A stretch of DNA of 64,000 nt from Bacteroidota bacterium (GTDB taxonomy: Bacteria; Bacteroidota; Bacteroidia; Bacteroidales; Porphyromonadaceae): positions 62,001 through 126,000 of the forward strand of contig JAEWZH010000017.1 in the NCBI GenBank assembly GCA_023395395.1, given 5' to 3'. A program made the translations under genes and the position numbers. The notes beneath the pieces are model-generated. The model saw only the letters and a list, made by a program, of their open reading frames with translations, was not told where the DNA came from and did not search any database. Positions 1 to 8,676 of the stretch are shown here, piece by piece. The first letter of the stretch is position 1, and every line of letters starts with the position of its first letter.

Positions 1-2279
1 TAGACTGCACTGAGACCGATTGGATATTGGGCAGGGATGATGGCGAGGTTGTGTCCACCGATGTTACCCCAGTCCAATCTAAAAGCCTCTGTGTAATTGA
101 CACTCGCAGAGAGTGTAAGAGTATTCCCTCTCGCCAAGACATTTGGCTGGGTATAGGATGCGGTAAATGACGACCTTATCCTCGGTTCATTACGAATCTG
201 CATACCGTAATAGCCGTAAGGCTGCCCCATCTTATCATACTTAGTATTAAAGATGAGAGAGGTGTAGGCAAATACCCCCTGTAGCATCACCCTCGATCCA
301 TAGGCATAGTTCAGCTCAATATCACCCCCTCGTCCCAGCACGTTCTCCAGGTTTTCAAAGAGCAGGTAGTCCATCGTACCACTATGGGTCATCTGCCGAA
401 TCATATTACGAGTATCACGGTAGAAAAGGTTCACCTGCCCCCAAAGGCTATGTGTGCCATTGTCCAGCAGGTCATCGGTACGCACGCCGACATTCGCATT
501 GATACTCACCTCAGGCTTTAGATTGCTATTGGCACGGATATCCTCACCGACACTCCCAAACAGCTCATTGGGCATCGGCAAACGCATTGCCCGCTCCAGA
601 GAGCCTACCAGCATCAACGTCGGAGAGAACTTGTAGCTCCCTGTAAAGCCTGCGCCCCACGCACTATGAGGATGACGCATACTCTGCTCTTCTACTCCTC
701 CATCAGAGGCTAGTCGCCTCATAGTATACTCAGCATAGCCGAAGTAATACTTACCAAAAAGATTGAGCAGAAGACGATCCTCCAGAGTAAATATTCTAGC
801 TGCGATAGAGAGCAAATGCTTCTGAAGAGCATAGCTATCTGTAGTCCTTTGCACCACTTCGGGCTGACGTAAGTCCCTTCCCCTCTCTTTATAACCATCA
901 AGAAAATAGTCGAGACTCACATTATGGCGTCCTAAGAATTCGTAAGCAAGCGAAGCACGAGTAGTAAAGCTCGCTAGTCTATCATGCACCTCACTCTTCT
1001 CTGTCGATCGCTCCCCTCCCTTATTGATAATCGGATGTCCATGCTCATCAGTAAGAGGTACTCCCCTCCAGTCAAACCTGTAGGAGAGGGTATCCACCGC
1101 CATGCGATTTTGGAGCGAGAGCGCCGAATTGACCCTCAGACTCAGCCCCTCTACAAATAGATTATCTTTGTGATAAGTAATATCTGCCATCCCATGGTCA
1201 CTTCTATTGTGCCTGCCACCAAAGGGATTGAGCATACTGGCACCACTGTGCTGCACCTCTTTATACCCCTTACTGAGCGAAAATCCCACAAGCAGTTTGT
1301 CCGCCCAAGGAAGATACTGAACACCTGCATGGAGCCGAGCACCATAGTTTTCAAAAGCGTCATGAAACCTCCTCGCTTTATGCCCATTCGTGGCGACACC
1401 GTCCCAATTCTTGTAGTAGATCTGATCGCCCCACACCTGGTAATCATTCTTGGAACTGGTGTAGTATAGAGAGCCTTGTACAAGCCCGTGTGCTTTGATT
1501 CTTGCCGAACCACTCACTGTCGCCTTGTGCGTACCGAAGGAGCCAAACTCATAGGATGCTGCAAGGTTTTTTCTCGACACCTGTTTGAGCACCACATTGA
1601 CCACGCCCCCCAGCGCATCACTGGCAAGATGGGCTGGCACCACGCCCTTATAGACTTCTACACGCTCTATCAGGTTGGTCGGAATAGAGCTGAGTGCAGA
1701 CGAACCTCCATAGCTAGAGATAGGAAGCCCATCGATGTATATCTGAATTGCCCTACCGCTTAGGCCGTTGATATTGATGGAGGTCTGACTCCCCAGTCCG
1801 CCACTTTCACGCACCTTTACCCCTGCCATCTTGTCCAACACCTCGAGAGTACTTATCGAACGCTTCTGTAACTCTTCTGTCCTAATCATAGTGAGCGGAT
1901 AGCCTCCCTCTATCAATTCACGCTCACGGCTCTTCTCTATCACCACCACCTCATCTAAGAGCTCAGCAGTGCTATTGACGCGAACGTCCCGCACCACCAC
2001 AGGTTTCTCGACAGAGAGCTCCTCCTTTATCGACTCTATGGATATGGCGTTAAAAACGATATGATACTTCCCATAAGGGACATCTGAAAACTGGAAATTC
2101 CCTTCCTTGTCGGTAAAGGTAAACCGCTGTGTGCCCTGCAACGTCACCATAACATCCTCGATTGGCTCAGAGGAGTCTACCGACTTCACTGCCCCCTTAA
2201 CCACAGCCTTTTGGGCAACCATTGGAAGTGAGAAAATGAGCGAAAGAGACAATATGAGGGCTCTGCTTGTATTCAACAT
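1..2279 (-). CDS. TonB-dependent outer membrane receptor, 3' end beyond the window
   Basis: The gene starts with ATG at 2279 and runs about 759 codons leftward without a stop, so its C-terminus lies outside the window. Residues 1 to about 23 form a signal peptide ending near PMVAQ. Residues about 24-105 form a carboxypeptidase-regulatory-like beta-sandwich, as is usual for Bacteroidota receptors. A plug domain follows, with the motifs YIDGLPIS and ALGGVVNVV, then alternating beta strands of the barrel. It should import a siderophore, haem, cobalamin or similar ligand across the outer membrane using TonB energy. The N-terminal extension is not a TonB-box or sigma-regulator domain, so signalling through an anti-sigma factor is unlikely. 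The substrate cannot be told from sequence, and no partner gene is visible because the window ends here. Confidence 0.9.
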   Translation of the reverse strand, partial: MLNTSRALILSLSLIFSLPMVAQKAVVKGAVKSVDSSEPIEDVMVTLQGTQRFTFTDKEGNFQFSDVPYGKYHIVFNAISIESIKEELSVEKPVVVRDVRVNSTAELLDEVVVIEKSRERELIEGGYPLTMIRTEELQKRSISTLEVLDKMAGVKVRESGGLGSQTSININGLSGRAIQIYIDGLPISSYGGSSALSSIPTNLIERVEVYKGVVPAHLASDALGGVVNVVLKQVSRKNLAASYEFGSFGTHKATVSGSARIKAHGLVQGSLYYTSSKNDYQVWGDQIYYKNWDGVATNGHKARRFHDAFENYGARLHAGVQYLPWADKLLVGFSLSKGYKEVQHSGASMLNPFGGRHNRSDHGMADITYHKDNLFVEGLSLRVNSALSLQNRMAVDTLSYRFDWRGVPLTDEHGHPIINKGGERSTEKSEVHDRLASFTTRASLAYEFLGRHNVSLDYFLDGYKERGRDLRQPEVVQRTTDSYALQKHLLSIAARIFTLEDRLLLNLFGKYYFGYAEYTMRRLASDGGVEEQSMRHPHSAWGAGFTGSYKFSPTLMLVGSLERAMRLPMPNELFGSVGEDIRANSNLKPEVSINANVGVRTDDLLDNGTHSLWGQVNLFYRDTRNMIRQMTHSGTMDYLLFENLENVLGRGGDIELNYAYGSRVMLQGVFAYTSLIFNTKYDKMGQPYGYYGMQIRNEPRIRSSFTASYTQPNVLARGNTLTLSASVNYTEAFRLDWGNIGGHNLAIIPAQYPIGLSAV

Positions 2280-2530
2280 TTATTATTCCCTAATCATACA
2301 TTTAGTTTTACGGCGCAAAGTTCCGACAATAAAAGCACCCCTGAAATACCCAAAAAAAGGTATTTTTCAAGCCTATTTTCATCCCCTATACTTATCCAAA
2401 TCTAAGCAAGACCCCTTCTCCTCCTGCAATCTCCTATACAATACTCACCACATATAGGTATCCTTTGACCGATACAGACAGAGCACATCAACCTCCAATC
2501 CATCAGGCTTGAACCGATTCAGTAAATCCC

Positions 2531-2629
2531 ATGACCATTTAATATATACTAATCGTAGTGTTTAGTATATATTAAACCTACCAATTAGTATATACTAATC
2601 GGAGTAATTAGTATATATTAAATGGTCAT
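2531..2629. repeat. AT-rich palindromic repeat element, copy 1
   Basis: A 99-base intergenic element bounded by a perfect 23-base inverted repeat (2531-2553 against 2607-2629); the outer ends read ATGACCATTT and AAATGGTCAT. Inside are more copies of the same core in alternating orientation, including TTTAGTATATATTAAA at 2561 and the perfect palindrome ATTAGTATATACTAAT at 2584. It is followed by CCTCTATAG. A second copy is at 35409-35506. The rest of the 2280-2757 gap holds no gene that I can support. Confidence 0.85.
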
Positions 2630-2707
2630 CCCCTCTATAGATATTCGGAGAGAGAGATACAGAGGAGGTTGAGAGGCTCTATGTCAGAGTTTTTCAAAAA
2701 AGGGATA

Positions 2708-2733
2708 TTGTGGGGATAAATTTAGTACCTTTG
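2708..2733 (+). promoter_or_regulatory. Bacteroidota-type promoter for the oxidase gene
   Basis: The -7 element TACCTTTG lies at 2726-2733 with a TTG at 2708 as a weak -33. A GTG codon at 2710 in frame with the downstream gene lies inside this promoter, so the gene must start further on, at ATG 2758. Confidence 0.6.
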
Positions 2734-2757
2734 GACGAAGTGTTACGACAAGATAAA

Positions 2758-3324
2758 ATGATGAGAAGGAAAGATAGGGAAATGCCCAGTGAGTGGGGCA
2801 AACAGGTGATTGACAAGACTCAATTTGGTGTGGTATCTGTAGTAACTCAAGAGGGGTTGCCCTATACACTCCCCCTTTCAATCGTACGAGATGGAGACAC
2901 ACTCTACTTCCACTCCGCTAGGGATGGACGAAAAGTAGAGGTGTACTGTGATGGCATGCCAGTTCAGGCTGTTTTTGTAGGAGATGTAAAAGTGCCAGAA
3001 CTCTATAGCGCTGAAGAGCTCGAAGAGATGAGAGGAGACAACGCTCGAGCATTAGAGCTCACCCACAGGGTATTTACCACAGAGTATGAGTCGGCGATAG
3101 TCCAAGGCAGGATTTTCGAGGTAACCACCGATCAAGAAAGAGAGCATGCCTTCAGGCTAATCTGCCAAAAATTCACTCCCGACAAGATGGCACTATTCTC
3201 CTCTGCCTATAAGTCTGGCGGTTCTAAAACTCGGGTCTACGCTATCAATATCGATACCATCACGGCCAAACGAAAGCGGTATGACTCCTCTGGAGAAGAG
3301 ATGAAATTCGGTCGCTTAGAGTAA
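2758..3324 (+). CDS. Pyridoxamine 5'-phosphate oxidase family protein (NimA-like)
   Basis: A 188-residue protein of the split-barrel flavin-binding fold. The N-terminal stretch, with FGVVSVVTQEGLPYTLPLS followed by the strand that carries TLYFHSARDGRK, is typical of the NimA/pyridoxamine-oxidase-related group. These proteins bind FMN or haem and reduce small molecules; NimA-type members reduce nitroimidazoles. The start at ATG 2758 (MMRRKD) is chosen because the promoter -7 box overlaps the earlier GTG. The C-terminus ends about 40 bases before purM. The substrate is not known, and nitroimidazole reduction is only a family possibility. Confidence 0.8.
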   Translation: MMRRKDREMPSEWGKQVIDKTQFGVVSVVTQEGLPYTLPLSIVRDGDTLYFHSARDGRKVEVYCDGMPVQAVFVGDVKVPELYSAEELEEMRGDNARALELTHRVFTTEYESAIVQGRIFEVTTDQEREHAFRLICQKFTPDKMALFSSAYKSGGSKTRVYAINIDTITAKRKRYDSSGEEMKFGRLE

Positions 3325-3330
3325 AATTGG

Positions 3331-3338
3331 TAAATTTG
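3331..3338 (+). promoter_or_regulatory. -7 promoter element for purM
   Basis: TAAATTTG lies 26 bases before the purM ATG and partly follows the stop of the preceding gene. I see no clear -33 TTTG. Confidence 0.4.
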
Positions 3339-3363
3339 TCCCTCATTATACACGCATTTACAT

Positions 3364-4533
3364 ATGATGGATAAGGAATTGTACCAGATGAGGGGTGTAT
3401 CTGCCGACAAGGAGGATGTGCACGCCGCTATTAAGCATATTGACAAGGGGCTCTACCCACAAGCTTTTTGTAAGATATTGCCCGATCTGCTGGGCAATGA
3501 CCCTGCCTACTGTAGCCTGATGCATGCAGATGGCGCCGGCACTAAGAGTAGCCTCGCCTATGCTTACTGGAGAGAGACGGGCGACCTCGACGTATGGAAA
3601 GGTATCGCTCAGGATGCCATCGTGATGAATCTTGATGACCTCATCTGCGTCGGGGCTGTAGACAACATCCTCATCTCTAGCACCATCGGACGCAACAAGC
3701 GGCTTATCCCTGGGGAAGTCATCTCTGCGATTATCAACGGCACGGAGGAGATACTGGAGCGACTCAGGGAGCTCGGTGTAGGCATCGTCTCTACCGGTGG
3801 CGAAACTGCTGATGTCGGTGATCTCGTGCGTACGATTATCGTAGATAGTACGGTGACTGCCCGCATGAAACGCTCGGATGTCATCGACAACGCCCATATC
3901 AAGGGTGGTGATGTAATTGTAGGTCTTGCCAGCTATGGTCAAGCCACTTATGAGGAGAGTTATAATGGTGGTATGGGGAGCAATGGACTTACCTCTGCCC
4001 GTCACGATATTTTTAATCACGACATTGCGAGGAAGTACCCCGAGACTTACGATGATGCGCTTCCTGATGAGGTGGTATATGTAGGCAAACGTGGACTAAC
4101 CGAAAAGGTAGAGGGGTTAGACATCGATTTCGGGAGACTGGTACTCTCTCCTACACGTACGTATGCGCCCATTGTCGCAAAGATGCTGAGGGAGATGCGC
4201 GGTGCCATCCATGGTATGGTACACTGTACCGGTGGAGCCCAGACCAAGGTGCTTCACTTCGTAGAGGGTAAGCGTATTATCAAGGATAATTGGCATACTG
4301 TACCCCCGCTATTTGAGACCATTGCTCGTGAGGGCAAGACTCCGGCAAAGGAGCTCTACAAGGTATTCAACATGGGGCATAGACTGGAGGTTTATCTTCC
4401 TGAGAGCGAGGCGCAGCAGGTGATTGCACTTTCCGAGAGTTTTGGCGTACCTGCTAAGATTGTAGGCAGAGTAGAGGAGGCACCCGCTAATGAACTGATA
4501 CTGGATACGCCATACGGTAGATTTGAATATTAA
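3364..4533 (+). CDS. purM: Phosphoribosylformylglycinamidine cyclo-ligase (AIR synthase)
   Basis: A 389-residue PurM-type ATP-dependent ligase that makes aminoimidazole ribonucleotide in purine synthesis. Visible motifs are the HADGAGTKSSLAY substrate loop (about residue 53), the NLDDLICVGA segment that is usually N-D-x-x-x-G in the family, and STGGETADVGD (about residue 143) of the ATP site. The protein is longer than the roughly 345 residues of the E. coli enzyme, as is usual for the Bacteroidota form. The start is the first of two adjacent codons (MMDK) after the promoter. The gene is followed after 3 bases by prfA, so the two are probably co-transcribed. Confidence 0.93.
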   Translation: MMDKELYQMRGVSADKEDVHAAIKHIDKGLYPQAFCKILPDLLGNDPAYCSLMHADGAGTKSSLAYAYWRETGDLDVWKGIAQDAIVMNLDDLICVGAVDNILISSTIGRNKRLIPGEVISAIINGTEEILERLRELGVGIVSTGGETADVGDLVRTIIVDSTVTARMKRSDVIDNAHIKGGDVIVGLASYGQATYEESYNGGMGSNGLTSARHDIFNHDIARKYPETYDDALPDEVVYVGKRGLTEKVEGLDIDFGRLVLSPTRTYAPIVAKMLREMRGAIHGMVHCTGGAQTKVLHFVEGKRIIKDNWHTVPPLFETIAREGKTPAKELYKVFNMGHRLEVYLPESEAQQVIALSESFGVPAKIVGRVEEAPANELILDTPYGRFEY

Positions 4534-4536
4534 TAG

Positions 4537-5625
4537 ATGGGACAACCATTTGACATACTTGCCCGCACTGCGGGGCTTAGAGAGCGATTTGAAGAAGTTC
4601 AGCTCCTCATTACTGATCCCAATGTGATTAGCGACCAGAAGCGTTTTATGCGTCTGAGCAAGGAATACAAGGAACTTGACCTGATAAATCGGAAGACGGA
4701 GGAGTATCGTGTACTCCTTGCCAATCAAGCAGAGGCTCAGCAAATCATCCGAGAGGAGAGCGATGATGAGCTCCGACACATGGCAGAGGATGAGTTGGAG
4801 ACGATTAGGGAGAAACTTCCCGCAATAGAGGAGGAAATCAAACTACTCCTAATCCCTGCAGACCCCGAAGACGACAAGGATGCGATAGTAGAGATCCGTG
4901 GCGGAACGGGTGGTGACGAAGCGGCTCTTTTCGCCGGCGACCTCTATAAGATGTACACCAAATACTGCGAGGGGCAAGGCTGGCGATGCAGTGTCTCTTC
5001 GTATAGCGAAGGGTCACTAGGCGGATTCAAGGAGATTGTATTTAAAGTAGAGGGTGACGGTGTCTATGGCAAACTTAAGTACGAGTCGGGCGTGCACCGT
5101 GTGCAGCGCGTACCGGCAACAGAGACCCAAGGGCGTGTCCATACATCGGCAGCGACCGTGGCAGTACTACCTCAGGCAGATGAGTTTGACGTAGAGGTCA
5201 AGGAGTCGGACATCAGGATCGACACCTTCTGTTCGTCTGGAGCAGGTGGTCAGTCGGTCAATACGACCTACTCGGCTGTGCGCCTCACCCATATCCCTAC
5301 AGGCATCGTGGTGCAGAGCCAAGATGAGCGCTCTCAGCTCAAAAATAAAGCTCGGGCGATGGAGGAGCTTCGGACACGTATATATAATATGGAGTACCAA
5401 AAGTACATCGACGAGATCTCCTCTAAGCGCAAGACCATGGTAAGCACGGGGGATCGCTCTGCCAAGATCCGTACCTACAACTTTCCGCAAGGACGAGTGA
5501 CCGATCACCGTATCGGGCTCACGGTCTACCAGCTCGATGATGTCCTAAATGGCAATATCCAGCAATTTATCGACGCCCTCTCTGTCGCAGAGAATGCGGA
5601 ACGCCTTGCCTCTGCCGAGATGTAA
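4537..5625 (+). CDS. prfA: Peptide chain release factor 1
   Basis: A 362-residue class I release factor that reads UAA and UAG stop codons and triggers peptide release on the ribosome. The anticodon-like tripeptide Pro-Ala-Thr (residues 193-195) marks RF1 rather than RF2. The catalytic GGQ motif is at residues 237-239 within SSGAGGQSVNTT. The N-terminal about 100 residues are the helical domain. No programmed frameshift is present, consistent with RF1. It lies directly behind purM. Confidence 0.97.
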   Translation: MGQPFDILARTAGLRERFEEVQLLITDPNVISDQKRFMRLSKEYKELDLINRKTEEYRVLLANQAEAQQIIREESDDELRHMAEDELETIREKLPAIEEEIKLLLIPADPEDDKDAIVEIRGGTGGDEAALFAGDLYKMYTKYCEGQGWRCSVSSYSEGSLGGFKEIVFKVEGDGVYGKLKYESGVHRVQRVPATETQGRVHTSAATVAVLPQADEFDVEVKESDIRIDTFCSSGAGGQSVNTTYSAVRLTHIPTGIVVQSQDERSQLKNKARAMEELRTRIYNMEYQKYIDEISSKRKTMVSTGDRSAKIRTYNFPQGRVTDHRIGLTVYQLDDVLNGNIQQFIDALSVAENAERLASAEM

Positions 5626-5638
5626 TATAGAGGAATTG

Positions 5639-5671
5639 TTTGGATAATTAATTTTTTTTGTATTATCTTTG
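5639..5671 (+). promoter_or_regulatory. Promoter, near-duplicate of the tRNA-Leu promoter
   Basis: -33 TTTG at 5639-5642 and -7 TATCTTTG at 5664-5671, with 21 bases between. The whole segment matches 6892-6923 almost base for base, including the GATAATTAATTTTTTT spacer. It should drive the lipoprotein gene at 5832 with a leader of about 150 bases. Confidence 0.75.
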
Positions 5672-5831
5672 CCATAGAGAATCCCAAAAAGTCGAAATTT
5701 TTATTAGCAGAAAACACGACCACATATAATCATCACTATGGGAAATGTGACTACTGCAATAGAATAATAGATTTATAAGGATTGGTCATTATCAACTTTA
5801 ACAAATTACAGCTAAACAAAAAAGATCTATC

Positions 5832-6557
5832 GTGAAGAAGTTTATCTCTTTATTTGTAGTAACAGCGTTGGTTGTTTCGTGCACCAACAGTCACCTTACA
5901 AGTCCTACTTCAAAAACTGCTGCTAACGACCAAATTCAATCATTGAATTCTGAGTACAAAAAATTACTTCGAGACATTTATTTTAGTGATAATGGTGCCT
6001 TATCTCTTTCAGATGCAGAGATGGTCAAAATCACTGGCTTTGAAAAAAGATTTTCCTCTTTTATTGCTAATCACCCGAACTTAAATCTGCAACCAATGCA
6101 GAGAGCTATCCATGAACATCAGACAGGAATCAACGACTTCAATGATTTTCTAGATCATCTAAAACAAATAGGCTCCACACCTGAATTTATTGCTCTAATT
6201 CACAATATCATAGAGAATAATGGGTTGGGGACAATTCAAGAAAGCAACATTTTAAATCACGAAAGACTAACTGACAGGGAGAAGTTAACCGTTCTACTGG
6301 CTAATACATTTTTAACATACAATCACCTTTCTGCTCCTGACTATTTCATTCTAAGAGGAGGTAGAACTTGTGCAGAACAGCTCAGAATAGATGAGAGGAG
6401 GTGCAACAGAAATGCTTTAATAGGTCTAGTTGGTTCAGCTCTTTTAGCACCACTTACGGGAGGTGCTGGCACCGCAGTTGGTGTTGGTTCAACAATTGTT
6501 TACCACGTGTCGTGCATCGGTGATGCACGAGAGGATTATAGAGACTGTATGCGATGA
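5832..6557 (+). CDS. Putative lipoprotein of unknown function
   Basis: A 241-residue protein with a lipoprotein signal: a charged KK start, a hydrophobic stretch, and a VVSC lipobox at about residue 17. The central part (about 30-170) is mostly predicted helix and polar, with no motif I recognise. The C-terminal part has a glycine-rich hydrophobic segment (LLAPLTGGAGTAVGVGST, about 200-217) flanked by cysteines, then a polar CIGDAREDYRDCMR tail, which suggests a membrane-associated hairpin. The stop overlaps the start of the next gene by 4 bases (ATGA), so the pair is translationally coupled. The DNA is visibly richer in A+T than purM-prfA or ffh on either side, pointing to transfer. I do not recognise a function. 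Confidence 0.75.
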   Translation: MKKFISLFVVTALVVSCTNSHLTSPTSKTAANDQIQSLNSEYKKLLRDIYFSDNGALSLSDAEMVKITGFEKRFSSFIANHPNLNLQPMQRAIHEHQTGINDFNDFLDHLKQIGSTPEFIALIHNIIENNGLGTIQESNILNHERLTDREKLTVLLANTFLTYNHLSAPDYFILRGGRTCAEQLRIDERRCNRNALIGLVGSALLAPLTGGAGTAVGVGSTIVYHVSCIGDAREDYRDCMR

Positions 6558-6838
6558 AAGTGCAAATTGGAAATAAGTACAAAGTAGTACGAAATGAAGA
6601 AAGCAGTAAAAGTTATGATGGCTACGTACTTCTACTGTTACTTATTGTGCAGCTATTCCTAAATTACATTTACAGAACTTTTTCTGAAACTTTATACCTT
6701 GCTGGACTCATCCCAATACTCATCGTGGGGTATATGTTCCATAGAAAGATAAAAAAAGGCTCTGTGGACATCCTCATATTAGCTTTTCTTGCTATACTAA
6801 TAGCTCTGTTTGTTGGTGGGATTCCACCTATACACTAG
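6554..6838 (+). CDS. Small membrane protein coupled to the lipoprotein
   Basis: A 94-residue protein with a short polar N-terminus (about 20 residues) and three hydrophobic segments (roughly 24-41, 46-63 and 72-90), so most likely an inner-membrane protein. It overlaps the upstream lipoprotein by 4 bases and shares its high A+T content. No family is recognised. The pairing suggests that the two products act together at the envelope. Confidence 0.65.
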   Translation: MKVQIGNKYKVVRNEESSKSYDGYVLLLLLIVQLFLNYIYRTFSETLYLAGLIPILIVGYMFHRKIKKGSVDILILAFLAILIALFVGGIPPIH

Positions 6839-6891
6839 CTCTCCGAGTCTATTTTAGTCGCAAACGGCTTCGATATAGTAACATGAAAACA

Positions 6892-6923
6892 TTTGGATAA
6901 TTAATTTTTTTGTATTACCTTTG
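6892..6923 (+). promoter_or_regulatory. Promoter for the tRNA-Leu pair
   Basis: -33 TTTG at 6892-6895, a 20-base spacer, and -7 TACCTTTG at 6916-6923, about 20 bases before the first tRNA. Near-identical to the segment at 5639-5671. Confidence 0.75.
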
Positions 6924-6942
6924 CACTCGCAATCCTACGAAA

Positions 6943-7026
6943 GCCTAGGTGGCGGAATTGGTAGACGCGCTAGTTTCAGGTACTAGTGTTAGCAATGACG
7001 TGCAGGTTCGATTCCTGTCCTGGGCA
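6943..7026 (+). tRNA. tRNA-Leu (anticodon CAG)
   Basis: An 84-base class II tRNA with a long variable arm. The acceptor GCCTAGG pairs with CCTGGGC. The anticodon arm CTAGT/ACTAG holds the loop TTCAGGT, so the anticodon is CAG, reading CUG. The T arm has GGTTCGATTCC. CCA is not encoded. A second tRNA-Leu follows 27 bases later. Confidence 0.95.
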
Positions 7027-7053
7027 CAGAAAGAGGATTGAGAAGACATATAT

Positions 7054-7137
7054 GCGCAGGTGGCGGAATTGGTAGACGCGCTACTTTGAGGGGGTAGTAT
7101 CGGTTTCGATGTGTGAGTTCGAGTCTCATCCTGCGCA
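7054..7137 (+). tRNA. tRNA-Leu (anticodon GAG)
   Basis: An 84-base class II tRNA. The acceptor GCGCAGG pairs with CCTGCGC. The anticodon stem CTACT/GGTAG encloses TTGAGGG, giving anticodon GAG (reads CUC/CUU). The D arm is identical to that of the preceding tRNA-Leu. CCA is not encoded. Confidence 0.95.
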
Positions 7138-7151
7138 CTTTTTTCTTCGTA

Positions 7152-7184
7152 ATGGCTTCGAGCTAAGGCTCGGAGCCATTTTTA
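7152..7184 (+). terminator. Intrinsic terminator after the tRNA-Leu pair
   Basis: A 12-bp stem (ATGGCTTCGAGC at 7152 against GCTCGGAGCCAT ending 7179, one G-T pair) with a 4-base loop and a T tract. Confidence 0.85.
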
Positions 7185-7221
7185 TATCCCATAATGGTTT
7201 ATTTATGTGGTTATTAATTGG

Positions 7222-7229
7222 TAAATTTG
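7222..7229 (+). promoter_or_regulatory. -7 promoter element for ffh
   Basis: TAAATTTG lies 37 bases before the ffh ATG; I see no convincing -33 TTTG at the right spacing. Confidence 0.4.
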
Positions 7230-7265
7230 CGTGATAAGTGACTATTGTAATTACTAAGAATAGAG

Positions 7266-8609
7266 ATGTTTAATAATCTTTCAGACAGATTAGATAGGGT
7301 GCTGAAAGGCCTTAAAGGCGAAGGCACCATTACCGAACTAAATATAGCGGATACCATCAAAGAAGTCCGCATCGCACTACTTGAAGCAGACGTCAATTAT
7401 GATGTAGCTCGAGAATTTACCCAGAGGGTTAGAGAGAAAGCGATAGGCGAACGTGTGCTCACCGCAGTGAAGCCTGGCGAACTGATGGTGAAGATAGTCC
7501 ACGATGAGCTTACCGCACTGATGGGTGGTGAGACTTCGGAGATAACCCTCGATGGAAAGCCTAATATCATCCTGATGAGCGGTCTCCAAGGTTCGGGAAA
7601 GACAACCTTTTCGGGCAAACTGGCGAAGTACCTAAAAGAGAAGCGTGGACAGAAGCCTCTACTTGTAGCCGGCGACGTCTATCGTCCTGCAGCTATCGAG
7701 CAGCTCCGCGTGGTGGGCGAGCAACTCAAGGTACCTGTCTACATGGAGGAGGGCAATAAAAATCCTGTAGAGATTGCAACCAATGCGGTAGAGAAGGCAA
7801 AGAGAGAGGGCTTCACTACAGTGATCATAGATACCGCTGGTCGTCTCGCTGTAGACGAGGTATTGATGGAGGAGATTGCCAACATCAAGAAGGCGGTAAA
7901 TCCCACGGAAATTCTCTTTGTGGTCGATTCAATGACGGGTCAGGATGCAGTAAATACGGCTAAGGAATTTAACGACCGTCTCAATTTTGACGGTGTAGTG
8001 CTTACCAAGTTGGATGGTGATACCCGTGGAGGTGCGGCACTGTCTATTCGTTCGGTGGTAGAGAAGCCTATTAAGTTTATCGGTACCGGCGAGAAGCTGG
8101 ATGCCATTGATGTATTCCATCCAAAGCGCATGGCAGATCGTATCCTTGGCATGGGTGACGTAGTGTCGCTCGTAGAGAGGATGCAGCAGCAGTACGATGA
8201 GGAGAAGGCAAAGGAGCTAGAGAAAAAGATTCGGAAAAATGAGTTTGACTTCGATGATTTCCTTGACCAGATAAAGCAAATCAAGAAGATGGGTAATCTC
8301 AAGGATTTGCTTGGAATGATTCCAGGTATGGGCAAGGCTATCCGAGATTTAGACGTTGATGATGATGCCTTTAAGAGCATTGAGGCCATCATTTACTCCA
8401 TGACTCCCGAGGAGAGATCTAATCCCAAGATTATCGATGGGAATCGTCGCAAGCGCATTGCCAAAGGTAGTGGCGTGGAGGTACAACAGGTCAATCAGCT
8501 ACTCAAACAATTTGAGCAGGCACGCAAGGTGATGCAGATGATGGGGGGTGGCGGCAAAGGGAAAAAGGGCATGAATATGGCTGCTCTTCGCCAAATGAGA
8601 AGGAGGTAA
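7266..8609 (+). CDS. ffh: Signal recognition particle GTPase
   Basis: A 447-residue SRP54 protein that binds signal peptides and 4.5S RNA and targets nascent membrane proteins to FtsY. The order is an N domain (1 to about 90), a G domain with GLQGSGKTT (P-loop, about residue 104), DTAGR, and TKLDGD, then an M domain (about 300-447) rich in methionine and ending in a basic GGGGKGKKGMNM tail. The length is normal. It starts at the ATG behind a TAAATTTG promoter box and is followed by folD after 67 bases. Confidence 0.97.
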   Translation: MFNNLSDRLDRVLKGLKGEGTITELNIADTIKEVRIALLEADVNYDVAREFTQRVREKAIGERVLTAVKPGELMVKIVHDELTALMGGETSEITLDGKPNIILMSGLQGSGKTTFSGKLAKYLKEKRGQKPLLVAGDVYRPAAIEQLRVVGEQLKVPVYMEEGNKNPVEIATNAVEKAKREGFTTVIIDTAGRLAVDEVLMEEIANIKKAVNPTEILFVVDSMTGQDAVNTAKEFNDRLNFDGVVLTKLDGDTRGGAALSIRSVVEKPIKFIGTGEKLDAIDVFHPKRMADRILGMGDVVSLVERMQQQYDEEKAKELEKKIRKNEFDFDDFLDQIKQIKKMGNLKDLLGMIPGMGKAIRDLDVDDDAFKSIEAIIYSMTPEERSNPKIIDGNRRKRIAKGSGVEVQQVNQLLKQFEQARKVMQMMGGGGKGKKGMNMAALRQMRRR

Positions 8610-8676
8610 AACAATAGTGAGGGGTTAGTAGTTGATTAGCTAGAGACTTCAGACTATTTTTACTTGATTAGACTAT

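Noticed and set aside
2710..2757. GTG start of the NimA-like protein at 2710
   Set aside because: The extra codons run over the TACCTTTG promoter box, so the start is at ATG 2758.
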